The notes below the pieces were generated by a model. That model was not told the origin of the DNA. It was given only the letters and a program-made list of their open reading frames with translations, and did not search any database. 6,424 nucleotides of DNA, from the NCBI GenBank assembly GCA_030523905.1, contig JAUNHO010000063.1, positions 1-6,424 on the forward strand. The letters are read 5' to 3'. This document shows positions 5,922-6,424 of this stretch, in pieces. The position numbers were made by a program, and so were the translations under genes. Each line of letters opens with the position of its first letter. Positions within the stretch are counted from its first letter, which is position 1. The stretch is from Bergeyella zoohelcum (GTDB lineage Bacteria; Bacteroidota; Bacteroidia; Flavobacteriales; Weeksellaceae).

Positions 5922-6424
5922 TCAAGACTTAATTTTTTTAAGAATATAGATTATCAATTTTTTGTAATCTTTCAAAATCCATTTAAGAAAAGAAAATGCC
6001 GATGACCAATCACCTTTTTTCAAGGCAAGTTGAACGCCTATCTTACTTCGTTTGAAAATAAGCCACTGGGCATAATTTTTAATTTTCCCTTGATAGTAAT
6101 TTCCAATAATATTATCTAAATGATTGTGTCTCAGGTCTCTTTTTAGATTAATATTCCCAAATGATAGCCCTGCATCGTGTCTTCGGTAGGCACTCATCGT
6201 ATCACAGAATCCTCTTATTTTACCAATAGTTGTAGAGGCTAAAAATAAGATGGTATCGAAATAGACCAAAGTAGGGTCTGTCATTGTCTTTTGGAATGCA
6301 TCGGTTTTTAGGGTTTCGGCTTTCATCATTACGGTAGCGGTATGTACCACCCAATGTTGATAGATTTCTAGGGGAGTATAATCTCTGTTTTCCACAATAG
6401 AAAATGGTTTATTGTGAAACTCTG
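5922..6424 (-). CDS. GT2-family glycosyltransferase, C-terminal part (cut by right window edge)
   Basis: The C-terminal 167 residues of a gene whose start lies beyond the right edge. The frame stays open to the last base, and reading inward from the edge it begins EFHNKPFSIVENRDYT. Just after that comes HWVVHTATVMMKAETLK, the acceptor-side block (usually H-x-x-T-s-T-v-m-f-R) of GT2 glycosyltransferases, then DPTLVYFDTILFLAST, which stands where the family has its acidic D-x-x-L-F pair, and YRRHDAGLSF, the common Y-R-x-H-x-G-x-S segment. The last 60 residues are basic and amphipathic (ending YILKKIKS), as in peripheral membrane enzymes. The nucleotide-binding DDGS and D-x-D motifs are not in the window. 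The GTG at 6395 is an internal valine codon, not the start. The TGA at 5924-5922 is followed 54 nt later by the GT4 gene in the same direction, probably the same operon. Confidence 0.82.
   Translation of the reverse strand, partial: EFHNKPFSIVENRDYTPLEIYQHWVVHTATVMMKAETLKTDAFQKTMTDPTLVYFDTILFLASTTIGKIRGFCDTMSAYRRHDAGLSFGNINLKRDLRHNHLDNIIGNYYQGKIKNYAQWLIFKRSKIGVQLALKKGDWSSAFSFLKWILKDYKKLIIYILKKIKS

Noticed and set aside
6393..6395. GTG at 6395 as the start of a 157-residue protein
   Set aside because: The frame stays open to the window edge and the upstream residues fit a GT2 enzyme. The visible part is a C-terminal fragment of a longer gene, so this GTG is an internal valine.

Overview
The window is a stretch of a surface-polysaccharide (O-antigen, capsule or glycan) biosynthesis locus. 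It comes from an AT-rich bacterium, most likely of the phylum Bacteroidota, class Flavobacteriia. The evidence is the low-GC sequence, the lack of clear Shine-Dalgarno sites before starts, the A/T-rich leaders, and promoter boxes of the Bacteroidota type (TAnnTTTG with an upstream TTG) in the one divergent intergenic region. I cannot name genus or species from the sequence alone.

Layout, left to right. (a) Positions 1-1776, minus strand, read right to left: a DegT/DnrJ/EryC1/StrS-family sugar aminotransferase, a NeuD/PglD-type sugar O/N-acyltransferase 3 nt further on, and the first 26 codons of a glycosyltransferase 6 nt after that. This pair normally makes an N-acylated amino-deoxyhexose on a nucleotide carrier, which the glycosyltransferases would then use. 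(b) Positions 1777-1831: a 55-nt divergent promoter region whose two -7 boxes abut in a near-palindrome. (c) Positions 1832-4750, plus strand: a compact operon of GT2 glycosyltransferase, a putative GT-B-like glycosyltransferase split by a run of ten G, and a second GT2. (d) Positions 4725-6424, minus strand: a GT4-type glycosyltransferase overlapping the preceding gene tail-to-tail by 26 nt, preceded by the C-terminal part of a further GT2 enzyme that runs off the right edge.

Together these genes would make one modified sugar and transfer several sugars in turn onto a lipid-linked repeat unit or LPS core. No flippase, polymerase or initiating phosphoglycosyltransferase is visible here.

The most interesting point is the ten-G tract at 3518-3527. 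Removing one G joins the two halves into a single 341-residue protein, so this gene is either a phase-variable (contingency) glycosyltransferase caught in the OFF state or a homopolymer sequencing error. Second, the aminotransferase seems to lack a short, nearly universal core segment (the PVFVDID strand region). Third, the divergent promoters overlap so tightly that the two operons probably compete for polymerase. There is no RNA gene, CRISPR array or insertion sequence that I can see, and no gene-free stretch longer than 60 bases.
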